Notes under the pieces: model-generated
Seen by the model: only the letters and a program-made list of their open reading frames with translations
Databases searched by the model: none
What the model was told of the DNA's origin: nothing
NCBI GenBank assembly: GCA_965214875.1
Contig: OZ243980.1
Location: forward strand, 3,162,001-3,226,000
Length of the DNA: 64,000 nucleotides
Direction: 5' to 3'
DNA from: CBDAUN01 sp965214875
Lineage (GTDB): Bacteria; Pseudomonadota; Gammaproteobacteria; Arenicellales; JAJDZL01
Position numbers and translations under genes: made by a program
Part shown: positions 17,040 through 26,462 of the stretch, in pieces
Layout: every line of letters begins with the position of its first letter
Numbering within the stretch: the stretch's first letter is position 1

Positions 17040-17852
17040 TTGGCAAATATTGTGACGCAGTCTAAAAAACACGATTATGGCGGCATGCTGGCCGTTGCAG
17101 ATGCCGCGCTCAGCGGATTTTTTCGCCTTTTGCCATCTAGGCCGATGACGGCGCAAGAACGGGCTGGGTGCCGCATTGTCGCTCATCGCGGCCACTGGTC
17201 GCACAGTCGCACGATACACGAAAATACATTGGAAGCGTTTGCGGCGGCGGTCAAGTGCGGGGCATGGGGCATTGAATTGGATGTCCAATGGACCTTAGAC
17301 GGAGTGCCGGTCGTCATTCATGATCTCCATACAGCCGCGGTTCCAGGCGGCGTTGCCATGGAAGTCGGCCAGGTCAGATTCGATGAGATAAGAAGATGGT
17401 GTCCGCTAGTGCCTACGGTTGAGGAAGTGGTTTTGCAATTCGGTCGGCGGATTCATCTGATGCTTGAGCTGAAAAAAGAGACAGCAAGTGTTTCCGCGGT
17501 GCGCGGGCTGGTGTCGATGCTCAACGGGCTTGAACCGACTAGCGACTTTCATCTGATGGCGTTGGAACCGGAATTGTTGCTGTACGACCACATGCTGCCT
17601 CCAGAATGTCGGCTGCTGGTTGCGACACTCGATACAAGAAAGAAGTTTCGTCAAGCATTAGAGTATGAAGTCGGGGGTTTAACTGGCCATTTCTTCTTGC
17701 TTAACGGTCCAATGCGGCGGGAACTGAATGCGCGCAACCTCAAGTGGGGGACAGGTTTTATTGATTCTGAGAATTTGATGAGTCGTGAAGTTCGCGCTGG
17801 CGCAGAGTGGATTTTCACCGACTATCCCCAGCTGCTTGGTTCGCCATCTTGA
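17040..17852 (+). CDS. Glycerophosphodiester phosphodiesterase
   Basis: A 270-residue GDPD/PLC-fold enzyme that hydrolyses glycerophosphodiesters from lipid turnover to glycerol-3-phosphate plus alcohol. Visible motifs: AHRGHWSHSRTIHENT (catalytic HRG and the ENT turn, where most members have P-E-N-T), GIELDVQWTLDGVPVVIHD (metal ligands Glu and Asp, catalytic His) and LMLELKKE. The TTG at 17040 is the longest start; an ATG at 17085 would trim 15 residues. No signal peptide, so cytoplasmic. Confidence 0.88.
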   Translation: MANIVTQSKKHDYGGMLAVADAALSGFFRLLPSRPMTAQERAGCRIVAHRGHWSHSRTIHENTLEAFAAAVKCGAWGIELDVQWTLDGVPVVIHDLHTAAVPGGVAMEVGQVRFDEIRRWCPLVPTVEEVVLQFGRRIHLMLELKKETASVSAVRGLVSMLNGLEPTSDFHLMALEPELLLYDHMLPPECRLLVATLDTRKKFRQALEYEVGGLTGHFFLLNGPMRRELNARNLKWGTGFIDSENLMSREVRAGAEWIFTDYPQLLGSPS

Positions 17853-17994
17853 GTAGATGGGATGGTGTGCGAGTCCTGATCTGCCAAAACCTTGAAGGCA
17901 TCGATTCTGTATCAAATACAATCCCCTGCCTGACCCTGTTTTGGGATGACAACTGGCTGAATGGCATGATCAATCGGCATTGGAGGGGTGAACC

Positions 17995-18960
17995 ATGCGC
18001 GCAGGATTCATTGGTCTCGGCAATGTTGGCGGCAAGCTCGCTGGCTGTCTGTTGCGAAACGGCTTTTCGCTAACAGTGCTCGACGCAGACAAAAGCGCCG
18101 CAGAGCCATTCTTGCAAGGCGGCGCTGCTTGGGCTGATACGCCGCAGCAATTGGCTCGGCAGGCCGATATAGTGATTACCTGCCTGCCGAGCGTCGCAAT
18201 ATGTTGCGAAGTCATGGAAGGAGAAGCAGGCGTGATTTCAGGCTTGTCGAGAGGCAAGATCTGGCTTGAGATGAGCACGACGGATGAATCTGAGGTTTGT
18301 CGGCTGGGCGAGCTGGTGCTCGCTAAGGGGGCCGAACCTGCAGACAGTCCGGTATCTGGAGGGTGCCACCGCGCCGCGACCGGCAACATTTCGATTTTTG
18401 TTGGATGCGGGCGAAAGACATTCGAACGCGCTTTCCCGGTGATTCAGGCGATGGGAAGACGAATACTTCACACGGGTCCTTTAGGCTCAGCGTCAAAGCT
18501 GAAGGTGTTGACCAATTATCTGGCCACGGCCAATCTAGTCTCGCTATGCGAGGCGCTGATGACTGCAAAGTGCGCCGGAATCGATTTGAACACGACCTAT
18601 GAAGCCATCCGGATTTCGTCCGGTAATTCTTTTGTGCATGAAACCGAGTCTCAGGTGATATTGAATGGCAGTCGCAACATCAACTTCACAATGGATTTGG
18701 TGTGCAAGGATATAAACTTGTTCCAGCAACTGGCTGAGCGAAGCGGTGTTGAGCTGGAGCTCAGCCCGCTTTTGATTGAGGTTTTCGCTGATGGTCTGAA
18801 ACGCTACGGTGCGCGCGAGTGGTCGCCCAACATCGTTCGACGGCTTGAAGATCAATGCGGCAAGAGCGTTTCTGCCGCTGGATTTCCGGCTGAAATTACC
18901 GATGACGAAGCAGAGCAAAGCGGTTATGAGGTGCTGCCCGGCGGCCTGAATCAGGATTGA
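17995..18960 (+). CDS. 3-Hydroxyisobutyrate dehydrogenase-family NAD(P) oxidoreductase
   Basis: A 321-residue beta-hydroxyacid dehydrogenase. The Rossmann dinucleotide motif is GFIGLGNVGG at residues 4-13, the substrate motif is DSPVSGGCHRA (about 117-127), and the catalytic lysine is in SKLKVLTN (Lys170, four residues before Asn174). Members reduce or oxidise 3-hydroxyisobutyrate, tartronate semialdehyde, or related compounds; the exact substrate cannot be read from the sequence. A neighbouring sugar/proline-type dehydratase and a class III aminotransferase suggest amino-acid or amino-acid-betaine breakdown, which is inference. Confidence 0.85.
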   Translation: MRAGFIGLGNVGGKLAGCLLRNGFSLTVLDADKSAAEPFLQGGAAWADTPQQLARQADIVITCLPSVAICCEVMEGEAGVISGLSRGKIWLEMSTTDESEVCRLGELVLAKGAEPADSPVSGGCHRAATGNISIFVGCGRKTFERAFPVIQAMGRRILHTGPLGSASKLKVLTNYLATANLVSLCEALMTAKCAGIDLNTTYEAIRISSGNSFVHETESQVILNGSRNINFTMDLVCKDINLFQQLAERSGVELELSPLLIEVFADGLKRYGAREWSPNIVRRLEDQCGKSVSAAGFPAEITDDEAEQSGYEVLPGGLNQD

Positions 18961-19118
18961 GGTCAGAGATTGATTTGCTTTGAACCGGCATCCGCGCCGG
19001 CAATCTTGCCGCGAGGCGCATCTGAATTCAAAGCTGTCCGGCCTGCGTTTGCGTTATTGTATGGATATGGTCGGCGCAGACGCTTAACGATAGCGTCTAC
19101 TTAAAACATTGGCACCGT

Positions 19119-20231
19119 TCATGCCGCAGTTGCAAAAGTCGCTTCGCCCAGAACCGTCATATCGGGCTCGGTGCCCAGACCCGGCCTATCACTGGCGAAC
19201 ATGAAGCCGGACGATACTTTCGGTGCGCCGAGAGCAATTTGCACATGGGTGTATTCGTGGAACGCAGAGGATTGGAAATGGAAACTGCTTGGCAGCGTAT
19301 GCGCCAGATGGGCGATGGCGGCTGTGGCGATCTCGCCGCCCCATGAATCCTCCACAGTCATGAGTATCCCGTGTTCAATGCATAGCTCGCGAAACAGGCA
19401 AGCCTTGGTCAGACCTCCGACACGATTGATTTTCAGATTGATGGCGTCCATCGCATGATCCTCAAAACCCTGGATCAAGGTTTTGACGCTGTCCATGCAT
19501 TCGTCGAGAATCATCGGTTGAGCGAAGCAGTTGCGGACCGCTCGGCATTGTCCGTATGTCAGGCAGGGTTGCTCGACGTAGAAGTCGTATTGCTGCACGG
19601 CGGCGGCGACGCGTCGCGCTTGGTGCTGCATCCAGCCTGTATTCGCATCGGCATTCAGCACTTCGTCCGACTTAAGTCCGGCACTAACTGCGGCGATTCT
19701 CTGGATATCCGTGTCCGGATCTTCGCCGACCTTTATTTGGAATTGCCGGAAACCTTGCCTTTGGTATTCGGCCAGCTTTGCTGACATCCTGTCCGGAGTG
19801 TCCCGACTGATCACCTTGAACAGCTTGATAGCGTCTTGCTGCTTGCCGCCGAGCAGCGCGTAGACAGGTTGCGAGACAGATTTGCCGAAGATGTCCCAGC
19901 AAGCCATGTCGATGGCGGATTTTGCATAAGGATGCCCCTTTAGGCTGGTGTCCATGATGCGATTTATTTTGCCGATTTGCGTCGGATCCCGCCCGATCAG
20001 CTCAGGTGCGAGTTTCGCGATGGCGGTTCTGGCCCCTTCGGCGAAGGCCGGCAGATATGCGGGCCCCAGAGGGCAGGTTTCGCCGGCCCCACAGATGCCT
20101 TCGTCGGTTTCAATCACCACCACTGTGCTATCAAAGGCGGAAAAGGACTGATTCGACCAGATATAGGCTCCTTCCTTCATCGGAAGGTCGATGTGATATG
20201 TTGAAATTTTTCTGATTTGCATGGTGCTCAT
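19119..20231 (-). CDS. Enolase-superfamily dehydratase, cis-3-hydroxyproline dehydratase-like
   Basis: A 370-residue protein with a mandelate racemase/muconate lactonizing fold. The N-terminal capping domain (DLPMKEGAYIWSNQ, GAGETCPLGPAYLP) is followed by the barrel with FRQFQIKVG (general-base lysine region), NADANTGW, YVEQPC and LDECMD metal ligands and NLKINRVGGLT (second lysine). The overall pattern, including EDSWGGEIATAAIAHLAH, resembles cis-3-hydroxy-L-proline dehydratases and related betaine epimerases. The ATG at 20231 (MSTMQIRKIS) is preferred to an upstream start at 20276 because the family begins here. Substrate assignment is tentative; the fold is secure. Confidence 0.85.
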   Translation of the reverse strand: MSTMQIRKISTYHIDLPMKEGAYIWSNQSFSAFDSTVVVIETDEGICGAGETCPLGPAYLPAFAEGARTAIAKLAPELIGRDPTQIGKINRIMDTSLKGHPYAKSAIDMACWDIFGKSVSQPVYALLGGKQQDAIKLFKVISRDTPDRMSAKLAEYQRQGFRQFQIKVGEDPDTDIQRIAAVSAGLKSDEVLNADANTGWMQHQARRVAAAVQQYDFYVEQPCLTYGQCRAVRNCFAQPMILDECMDSVKTLIQGFEDHAMDAINLKINRVGGLTKACLFRELCIEHGILMTVEDSWGGEIATAAIAHLAHTLPSSFHFQSSAFHEYTHVQIALGAPKVSSGFMFASDRPGLGTEPDMTVLGEATFATAA

Positions 20232-21010
20232 TTTCTTTAGTTGGAGAATGCGGTTAATTTTAGAATGAGTTTTCAAACGGGATGCAATAGTCGTTTCGCC
20301 GCTCGAATTCGGAGTCGATGCTAAAGGCAGGGTGCGCTAAATTCCATGTTCTGCCGTCAATTGCGGACAGAACTGCTTGCGAAATCTGATTGCGCTTGGA
20401 TGAAGAAGAGCATCCCTGCATCGGTGGGTGCGGGGTGTAAAAATTAAAAACTTTCCGAAGTGCCGAATGCTCGGCGAGTGCTATTCGCCAATTGAGACGA
20501 AAGCGGCCCAATGACGAGGCAAGCTAGGACCGATTCATGTGGTGAATCCGGCCTACCACTTCTCAACGACTCAGCATATCGCGCATTTGCGGTCCTGATG
20601 CATGCCGATGTGCGAACAGATCGACATGCACAGGTCGATGGTTGGTGAAGAGAGTGCATGACGGTTTTCAAGATTCAGCTCGCCTTCGTGGAAGCTGCGC
20701 AAAGTACAGGCGATACCGATCGGCCGAAAGCGTGCCAAGGCAAGAAACCCATAGTATGGAAGGAAGCTTATTTTTCCCAATAAACGGCCGAAGCTCTCCA
20801 GATTGTCAATACGGCTGTTTCAAGGCGTTGGCGGCAGCGAGTTCGTCGATTTGAAGGCGCTGCATATTTAAGCGGCATTTACAGCCTTCCAGCCCCGCCG
20901 CGGCGGGCCGCCAACCTCGTAGAAACATCGACTTTCTGCGTTTAATAAGATCAACCACTCATCAATTTATTTTCTACAAAGCATTAGCAATCGGTTGAAT
21001 GGCATTCACG
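20232..21010. other. Intergenic region, no gene seen
   Basis: About 780 bp between the dehydratase and cassette B. No RNA gene, repeat or protein family was recognised; short open frames lack family features. The final bases CATTCACG (21003-21010) are the left target duplication of cassette B. Confidence 0.5.
21003..21010. repeat. 8-bp target-site duplication, left (CATTCACG)
   Basis: Exact direct repeat of 21934-21941, bracketing cassette B. Confidence 0.85.
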
Positions 21011-21185
21011 GGCAGTGTCTCAGTTTGAAAATGTCCTTGCAGGCTTTGCCGACGAGGTTTCGGCGCATCCAGAGAATGCGCCCGCAGGCGCCGCCAGCCT
21101 CCGGAAGACGGGCGGCGGCTCCGGCGGTCCGCAGCGACCGGGACAGTCCGGATGCCGCCGCGCCTGTGTCAGGCTGTCATTGCCG

Positions 21186-21850
21186 CTACCGGCATCCCCA
21201 CCTGTTCAGGAAATCGGTGTTGTCCTGGGTCGAGCTGAACAGGGGCAGGACGGTCTTGCGCCCGCACCAGCAGTTGCGGACATGCTGGATGGTCAGGGGG
21301 CTGATCGAGAAGCACCCGCTCGTCCGGCCTTGAGTACTACTAGGGGTGACAGTCATGGTGTAGATGCCGCCCGTCATGAAGCAGCGCCTGGCAAACACCT
21401 GATCCGGAATACCCGCTGAAGTCACAACAACTTCCACATAATAAGAGGTCTTCGCAGACAAACCGTGTCTGGTGTGGCTTCCGCCTGGGAACGTACCGCC
21501 ACTAGCGAGTCCATTGCCTGCTCGCCCAACTAATGAATCTGTGCGGGCGTTCCTAACAATCCGATACACAGTGGCTTGGGCGGGTGCAGGCACATCGCCA
21601 AGCCGCGTGACGTACTGGTTCCATGTTATTTGCGGAGCAGTGGAGGTCACTTGGGCTGTGGAAAGTGCCGTGATGGGCAGATTCGCGGCATTGACCTCAG
21701 TTTTATTCAGGCAAGCTGTAGGGCCTGTTCGCCCCCCACTTGTTACGGTCGTCTGCGCCGCGACCGGCACCGCAAGCCCTGCCAGCAGCAGGAGCAAGAG
21801 CAGGAGGTTTCTTAACTTATGGGGGGGGGGGAGTTATGCAAGACGTTCAT
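21186..21850 (-). pseudogene. Cassette B: exported FN3-like protein, phase OFF
   Basis: From the ATG at 21850, preceded by GGAG nine bases upstream, the frame runs through 11 C and ends at once in a TAA. With 12 C it would read MNVLHNSPPP, then KLRNLLLLLLLAGLAVPVAAQ (signal peptide) and continue to 21186, about 221 residues. The mature part has a fibronectin type III-like strand pattern (GLSAKTSYYVEVVVT) and a C-terminal Cys cluster CWCGRK like the CxCGxR of cassettes D and E. It is listed as a pseudogene only because the tract length is out of frame; it may be a reversible OFF state. Confidence 0.7.
21821..21831 (-). repeat. Poly-C tract (11) in cassette B, out of frame
   Basis: Eleven C on the coding strand between the ATG and signal peptide. 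12 C (or 9 C) puts them in frame; 10 and 11 C run into stop codons upstream or downstream of the tract. Confidence 0.8.
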
Positions 21851-21933
21851 TCTTCATCTCCAGAGTTAAATGATTAAATATGATACCCATTTCAACCTGC
21901 AAAATGGGATGATTTTCAAAATGAGACACGACC

Positions 21934-21941
21934 CATTCACG
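21934..21941. repeat. 8-bp target-site duplication, right (CATTCACG)
   Basis: Second copy of the direct repeat bracketing cassette B. Confidence 0.85.
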
Positions 21942-22088
21942 GTTTGTTAAAAGACGCTGTCGCGATTAGGATGCAAAGCTGATCTGCGGAACTGTCTTGC
22001 CAACGCCTTCGAAAAAAATCGCCTGAACGACTTCCTGTTACAAAAAGTAAAATTCAACTATAGAGCTCTTACCAATGCAGGAGGATAT

Positions 22089-23435
22089 ATGAGCCAATCC
22101 AATAGTGCAATGCTCGCGCTAGATACAAATCACTTGATTCATCCACTACACGTTCGCGGCGGTCACGACAATGCCAAAATCTGGGCCGGCGGATATGGTT
22201 CGATATTGATTGACAGCGAAGGAAAAGAGTATATCGACGGCCTCGCGGGGCTTTGGTGCAATACGTCCGGCCACGGCGCGCGGCCGCTAATCGATGCTGC
22301 AACCCGGCAAATGTCGCAACTGGCCTATGCCTCAGGCTATGTGGGCAGCTCCAATCCCGCGGCCATCGAGCTCGGCAACAAACTGGCTGAAATCGCCTAT
22401 CCAAGCATTAACCGCTTCTACCTTACATCGGGTGGCGGCGAGTCGACCGATAGCTCAATCAAGATGTCGCGATACTACTGGAAGCTGCGCGGCCAGCCGC
22501 AAAAGATCAAAATCATTTCCAGGATGCTTGGATACCACGGTGTTACATTCGCCGCGATGTGCGCGACCGGCATGCCGCCCTACTGGCCGATGTTCGAACC
22601 CAAAATGCCTGGCTTCGTTCACATTCCCTCGCCGCATCCGTATCGATACGAATCATCAGATCCCTCGGTCAGTCAAGGCGTGGCGGCGGCCAACGAACTG
22701 GAAAAAGCCATTCTGCAAGAAGGACCGGAGACAGTTGCCATGTTTATCGCGGAGCCGGTGCAGGGTTCTGGCGGCGTGATCCCTCCGCAAGACGACTACT
22801 TTCCGCGCATTCGCGAGATTTGCGATCAGTATGAAGTGCTTCTCGTCGCCGACGAGGTGATTACCGGCTTTGGACGAACCGGAAAGATGTTCGCACTAGA
22901 GCACTGGGACGTGCAGCCGGACATTGTGCAATTTGCCAAAGCGATCACCTCAGGCTACTTTCCGTTTGGCGGCATCGGCATCAACGATGAAATTGCCGAT
23001 GCCATGGATTCTACCGATAAGCCGTTTATGCATGCCTACACCTATAGTGCGCATCCGGTTGGCAGTGCCGTCGCGCTTGCCCAGATCGATCTAATCCAAA
23101 AAGAAGACTATCCGGCACAAGCAGCTGAAAAGGGCGAATTGCTCATGGAAGGTCTTGCTTCGGCGCTTGCAGATCACCCGCATGTCGGGAACGTGCGGGG
23201 ATTGGGACTGATGTGCGGCATCGAGTATGTGGCGGACAAAGCCACCAAGACCCCGTTCGATCCTTCAGAAAAGATTGGAGACAAGATTCTTGCCGCAGCA
23301 ATTGATCGAGGTTTGTTTAGCCGGGTTCGAGGAGATGTATTCTGCCTGTCGCCCCCAATTGTGATCAAGCCTGATGAAATCAGCCGGCTTTGCGCAATTC
23401 TAAGGGCGGCAACGATTGATGTGCTGGGCGTCTGA
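22089..23435 (+). CDS. Class III (omega) aminotransferase
   Basis: A 448-residue PLP enzyme that moves an amino group from an omega-amino acid or amine to a 2-oxo acid. PLP-binding features: LLVADEVITGFGRTG with Asp255, and the Schiff-base lysine Lys284 in VQFAKAITSGYFPFGG. The usual N/S-G-S-E-A-N-D phosphate loop reads TSGGGESTDSSIK, a variant that still supplies the serine and glycines. Substrate may be beta-alanine, taurine/hypotaurine or 4-aminobutyrate; the sequence alone does not decide. A strong AGGAGG six bases before ATG fixes the start. apt follows about 60 bp downstream. Confidence 0.9.
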   Translation: MSQSNSAMLALDTNHLIHPLHVRGGHDNAKIWAGGYGSILIDSEGKEYIDGLAGLWCNTSGHGARPLIDAATRQMSQLAYASGYVGSSNPAAIELGNKLAEIAYPSINRFYLTSGGGESTDSSIKMSRYYWKLRGQPQKIKIISRMLGYHGVTFAAMCATGMPPYWPMFEPKMPGFVHIPSPHPYRYESSDPSVSQGVAAANELEKAILQEGPETVAMFIAEPVQGSGGVIPPQDDYFPRIREICDQYEVLLVADEVITGFGRTGKMFALEHWDVQPDIVQFAKAITSGYFPFGGIGINDEIADAMDSTDKPFMHAYTYSAHPVGSAVALAQIDLIQKEDYPAQAAEKGELLMEGLASALADHPHVGNVRGLGLMCGIEYVADKATKTPFDPSEKIGDKILAAAIDRGLFSRVRGDVFCLSPPIVIKPDEISRLCAILRAATIDVLGV

Positions 23436-23495
23436 AGCTGGAGTTTCCCCAGCCCGGGTTCTATATGCGGAAAACGCTAAAGCGGACGCACCTGC

Positions 23496-24044
23496 ATGGA
23501 CCTGAAGGCCACCATACGCACTGTTGTTGATTTTCCGGTAGAAGGAGTACGCTTTCGCGATATCACGACACTTCTGCAAAATCCAGCCGCGATCCGGCAT
23601 GTGGTCGACCGGCTCTATCAGCGATATCAGAATTCTGAGCTGCATGGCATTGCGGCTATCGACTCTCGGGGATTTATATTCGCAGCCCCTTTGGCGTATT
23701 TGATGGGATTGCCGCTTATTCCGATTCGCAAGCCTGGGAAATTGCCCGCCAATCCAATTTCCAGCAAAATTTCCACTGAATACAGTGAAGATTCGCTGGA
23801 AATTCACCGTGACGCGCTACGCGCATCAGATCGAATCTTGATTATTGATGATCTAGTAGCCACCGGCGGCACTTTTCAAGCGGCTATTGAGCTGATTACA
23901 GAAATTGGCGGCACTGTACTGGAGTGCGCTGTGGTCATTGAGCTTGTGGATCTTGGTGCCCGGCAAAGACTCGGCCGCACGAATTTGTTCAGTCTAGTTG
24001 AATTTCGCGAAAGCGAAATTGACGAGAGCTATCGACCCGTATAG
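23496..24044 (+). CDS. apt: Adenine phosphoribosyltransferase
   Basis: The 182-residue purine-salvage enzyme makes AMP from adenine and PRPP. The PRPP-binding motif ILIIDDLVATGGT (about residues 113-125), the flexible loop and the IDSRGFIFAAPLAYLMGLPLIPIRK segment are all standard, as is the length. ATG at 23496 begins MDLKATIRTVVDFP, the usual N-terminus. Confidence 0.95.
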   Translation: MDLKATIRTVVDFPVEGVRFRDITTLLQNPAAIRHVVDRLYQRYQNSELHGIAAIDSRGFIFAAPLAYLMGLPLIPIRKPGKLPANPISSKISTEYSEDSLEIHRDALRASDRILIIDDLVATGGTFQAAIELITEIGGTVLECAVVIELVDLGARQRLGRTNLFSLVEFRESEIDESYRPV

Positions 24045-24065
24045 CGAGGCTCATTTGCGGTTGTC

Positions 24066-25043
24066 CTATTGAGGGTTCAAGTCGAAATCCTGCTTCAGTT
24101 CCAACAGCAAGCATCGCATATCCTCCGGCAAACCCTTGTGCCAATGTCTTTTCTCTCCAGTCACTGGATGTGCAATCCCGAGCGATTCGGCGTGCAGCGC
24201 CTGGCGGCGGAAACCTTTTAGCGCATGGGCTAAAGATTGATCCGCATTATTCGCGAGGCGGTTTCGCCCTCCGTATTCCGGATCTCCGACTAACGGATAG
24301 CCCGCATGATTCATGTGCACTCTAATCTGGTGGGTTCGGCCGGTTTCAAGCCTGATCCGCAGCAGCGCATGGGCGCGATACTTCTTCACAATTCTGTAAT
24401 GGCTGATTGCCGGCTTGCCGCGGCCCGCAGATAGCAAGGTGCGATGCTTCGGGTGTCGGCCAATGGCTGCATCGATGGTTCCGCCGGAGATTGGCACGCC
24501 GTTGACGATCGCTAAATATTCCCGTTCGACTGAGCGATCTTTCAGCTGCTCGATCAGATTAAGCCGTGCGGCTTCGATTCTAGCCACTACAAGCACCCCT
24601 GAGGTGTTCTTGTCCAACCGATGCACAATGCCGGCGCGAGGCAACTTTGCCAAATTCGGGTCCAGGTGCAACAGGCCATTCAGCATGGTGCCATCGCTCC
24701 TGCCGGCACCCGGATGAACGACCAATCCTGCGGGCTTGTTCACCACAAATAAGGCTTCATCCTCATAGAGGATATCAAGCGGAATGCACTGCGCCTTGAC
24801 AACATCAAGCGGCTCTTCCGGCACTTTGACAAAAACTATCTCGCCACCTGACACAGCGAACCGCCGCCGTGCCGGCATATCATCGACCCGCACCAGCCCA
24901 TCGTCAATCCATGATTGAATGGTTGTTCGCGAATGATCAGCAAGCATCGTCGCCAGCACTTTGTCAAGTCGCCAACCGGCAAACCGCTCTGGCACCTGCA
25001 ACTGCATCAAGTCGGGAGATTTGTCCTTGTTATTGGAGCTCAT
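24066..25043 (-). CDS. rluD: 23S rRNA pseudouridine synthase RluD
   Basis: A 325-residue enzyme that isomerises uridines of helix 69 in 23S rRNA (positions 1911/1915/1917 in E. coli). The N-terminal S4 RNA-binding domain (GWRLDKVLATMLAD) is followed by the catalytic RluA domain with HRLDKNTSGVLVVAR, whose Asp is the nucleophile, and GRTHQIRVHMNHAGYPLVGD. It is divergent from bamD across 470 bp, the conserved gammaproteobacterial arrangement. Confidence 0.95.
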   Translation of the reverse strand: MSSNNKDKSPDLMQLQVPERFAGWRLDKVLATMLADHSRTTIQSWIDDGLVRVDDMPARRRFAVSGGEIVFVKVPEEPLDVVKAQCIPLDILYEDEALFVVNKPAGLVVHPGAGRSDGTMLNGLLHLDPNLAKLPRAGIVHRLDKNTSGVLVVARIEAARLNLIEQLKDRSVEREYLAIVNGVPISGGTIDAAIGRHPKHRTLLSAGRGKPAISHYRIVKKYRAHALLRIRLETGRTHQIRVHMNHAGYPLVGDPEYGGRNRLANNADQSLAHALKGFRRQALHAESLGIAHPVTGEKRHWHKGLPEDMRCLLLELKQDFDLNPQ

Positions 25044-25512
25044 TAAATTGGCTGGCCAAATCGCTATCGATAACGCAAGCGGTCAAAACACGACGTGTGG
25101 TAACAGGCCTAGATACTAGCTAACGCGGGCAGAGCTCAGTCAATATGTTCGCCTTTAGTTGCGGCAGCAACTTATGCCTTTAGATTTAGCGACATTGCCG
25201 AAGATGCCGGCAATCAGGCACGAGGGCCATTCAATGCTGTTTCCAAGTAGCAGACTCTATCTTCAAGCTTTTCCAAATAACCGGCTCTTTGCAACTGAGT
25301 TTAACTGCGTCGGGTGAAACTTGATGCGTTCTTGGCCTATCCATATCGCATTCTCTTGAATCTGAATTGAATTCAGACATAACCGTTCGCGGATCGAATT
25401 TCCGCGAACAAAGAAGATGCCGCTATGCGCAGTCTTTCATATTCAACGCTGTCCTCATGATATGCGATAAAATTCACCACTCGTTCAGCAAAACATTTCC
25501 GAGCCCGCTTCA
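25044..25512. other. rluD-bamD divergent intergenic region
   Basis: About 470 bp, long for this arrangement. It must hold both divergent promoters. A GCGATAAAATTC at 25463 could be the bamD -10 region. No RNA gene or repeat recognised. Confidence 0.45.
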
Positions 25513-26349
25513 ATGACCGTTCGCAAACTGCTTAAACTCAGCATACTCGTTGGAATCTGTGCCATCCTCTTGACCGGTTGCGGTGGCAAAAAAGAAGAGA
25601 AGGTCAAAAGCGAACGGGAAATGTACGAATCAGCCTTTCAGGCATTGGACCGAGGCAACTTCGAAACAGCAATCGAACGATATACCGAACTGGAAACCGT
25701 CTACCCGTATGGAACGTATACGACTCAAGGTCAACTTGAAATTGCGTACGCCTACTATAAAACCAACGAACCGGAGATGGCTCTCGTCGAAGTGGACAAC
25801 TTTCTCGAACTACACCCCAACCACACTCATCTAGACTACGCCTACTATCTTCGAGGACTCATCAACCTGCCGATCAAGGCGCCAAAGCTTGGAGAGCGAC
25901 TTTTCAAGGATCAAGAGGCTTTCAGCGACCATGCTGCGAAGTCCTCTCTGGAAGCATTCGAATCTTTCCGCGAGATCGTCGAGCGCTTTCCATTCAGCGA
26001 GTACGCCGAAGCTTCGCGTCAGAAGATGGTCGATCTGGTCAATGTCTTTGCCCGCAACGATGTCAGAATCGCAAAGTTCTATATGCATAAGAAAGCGTAT
26101 GTTGGCGCCATCAATCGTTGCAAGTCTGTACTAGACAACTACCCGAACTCGCCTCACGCAGAAGAGGCTTTGGCGATCCTTTCATACTCGTATCGGCAAC
26201 TGAATCTGACCGAACTGGCCGACGACGCTAGACGGGTGCTGGCATACAATTTTCCTCAAAGTCGCTTCCTTCAGACCGATGACGCCGTAATCGATACGGA
26301 GCTGATCGAAAAAACCGAACAAAGTTTTGTATTTGGCTTGTTCCGGTAG
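25513..26349 (+). CDS. bamD: Outer-membrane assembly lipoprotein BamD
   Basis: A 278-residue lipoprotein essential for insertion of beta-barrel proteins by the Bam complex. The signal peptide KLSILVGICAILLTGCG has the lipobox LTGC with Cys at residue 23. Five TPR-like units follow (AFQALDRGNFETAIERYTEL, AYYKTNEPEMALVEVDNFLE and so on), ending LTELADDARRVLAYNFPQS. Slightly longer than the E. coli protein (245). Confidence 0.94.
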   Translation: MTVRKLLKLSILVGICAILLTGCGGKKEEKVKSEREMYESAFQALDRGNFETAIERYTELETVYPYGTYTTQGQLEIAYAYYKTNEPEMALVEVDNFLELHPNHTHLDYAYYLRGLINLPIKAPKLGERLFKDQEAFSDHAAKSSLEAFESFREIVERFPFSEYAEASRQKMVDLVNVFARNDVRIAKFYMHKKAYVGAINRCKSVLDNYPNSPHAEEALAILSYSYRQLNLTELADDARRVLAYNFPQSRFLQTDDAVIDTELIEKTEQSFVFGLFR

Positions 26350-26462
26350 CATTGAAGCTATCCGCCGCCAAGGAGGTATGCGGGGTTGCAGGGAATCTTC
26401 GAAAACAGAGGGCGAGGGACGGACTCCGACAATTCGAATCGAAGCATATTCGCCATTCCGCC

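Larger units (their letters stand above)
21011..21933 (-). mobile_element. Non-autonomous secreted-protein cassette B (complete)
   Basis: A 923-bp element with left end GGCAGTGTCTCAGTTTGAAA and right end whose complement reads GGTCGTGTCTCATTTTGAAA, flanked by the exact 8-bp duplication CATTCACG. It holds one minus-strand exported-protein gene and no transposase. Ends, duplication length, gene orientation and promoter position are the same as in cassette A, inserted at an unrelated site. This independently confirms that the cassettes transpose as units. Confidence 0.85.
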
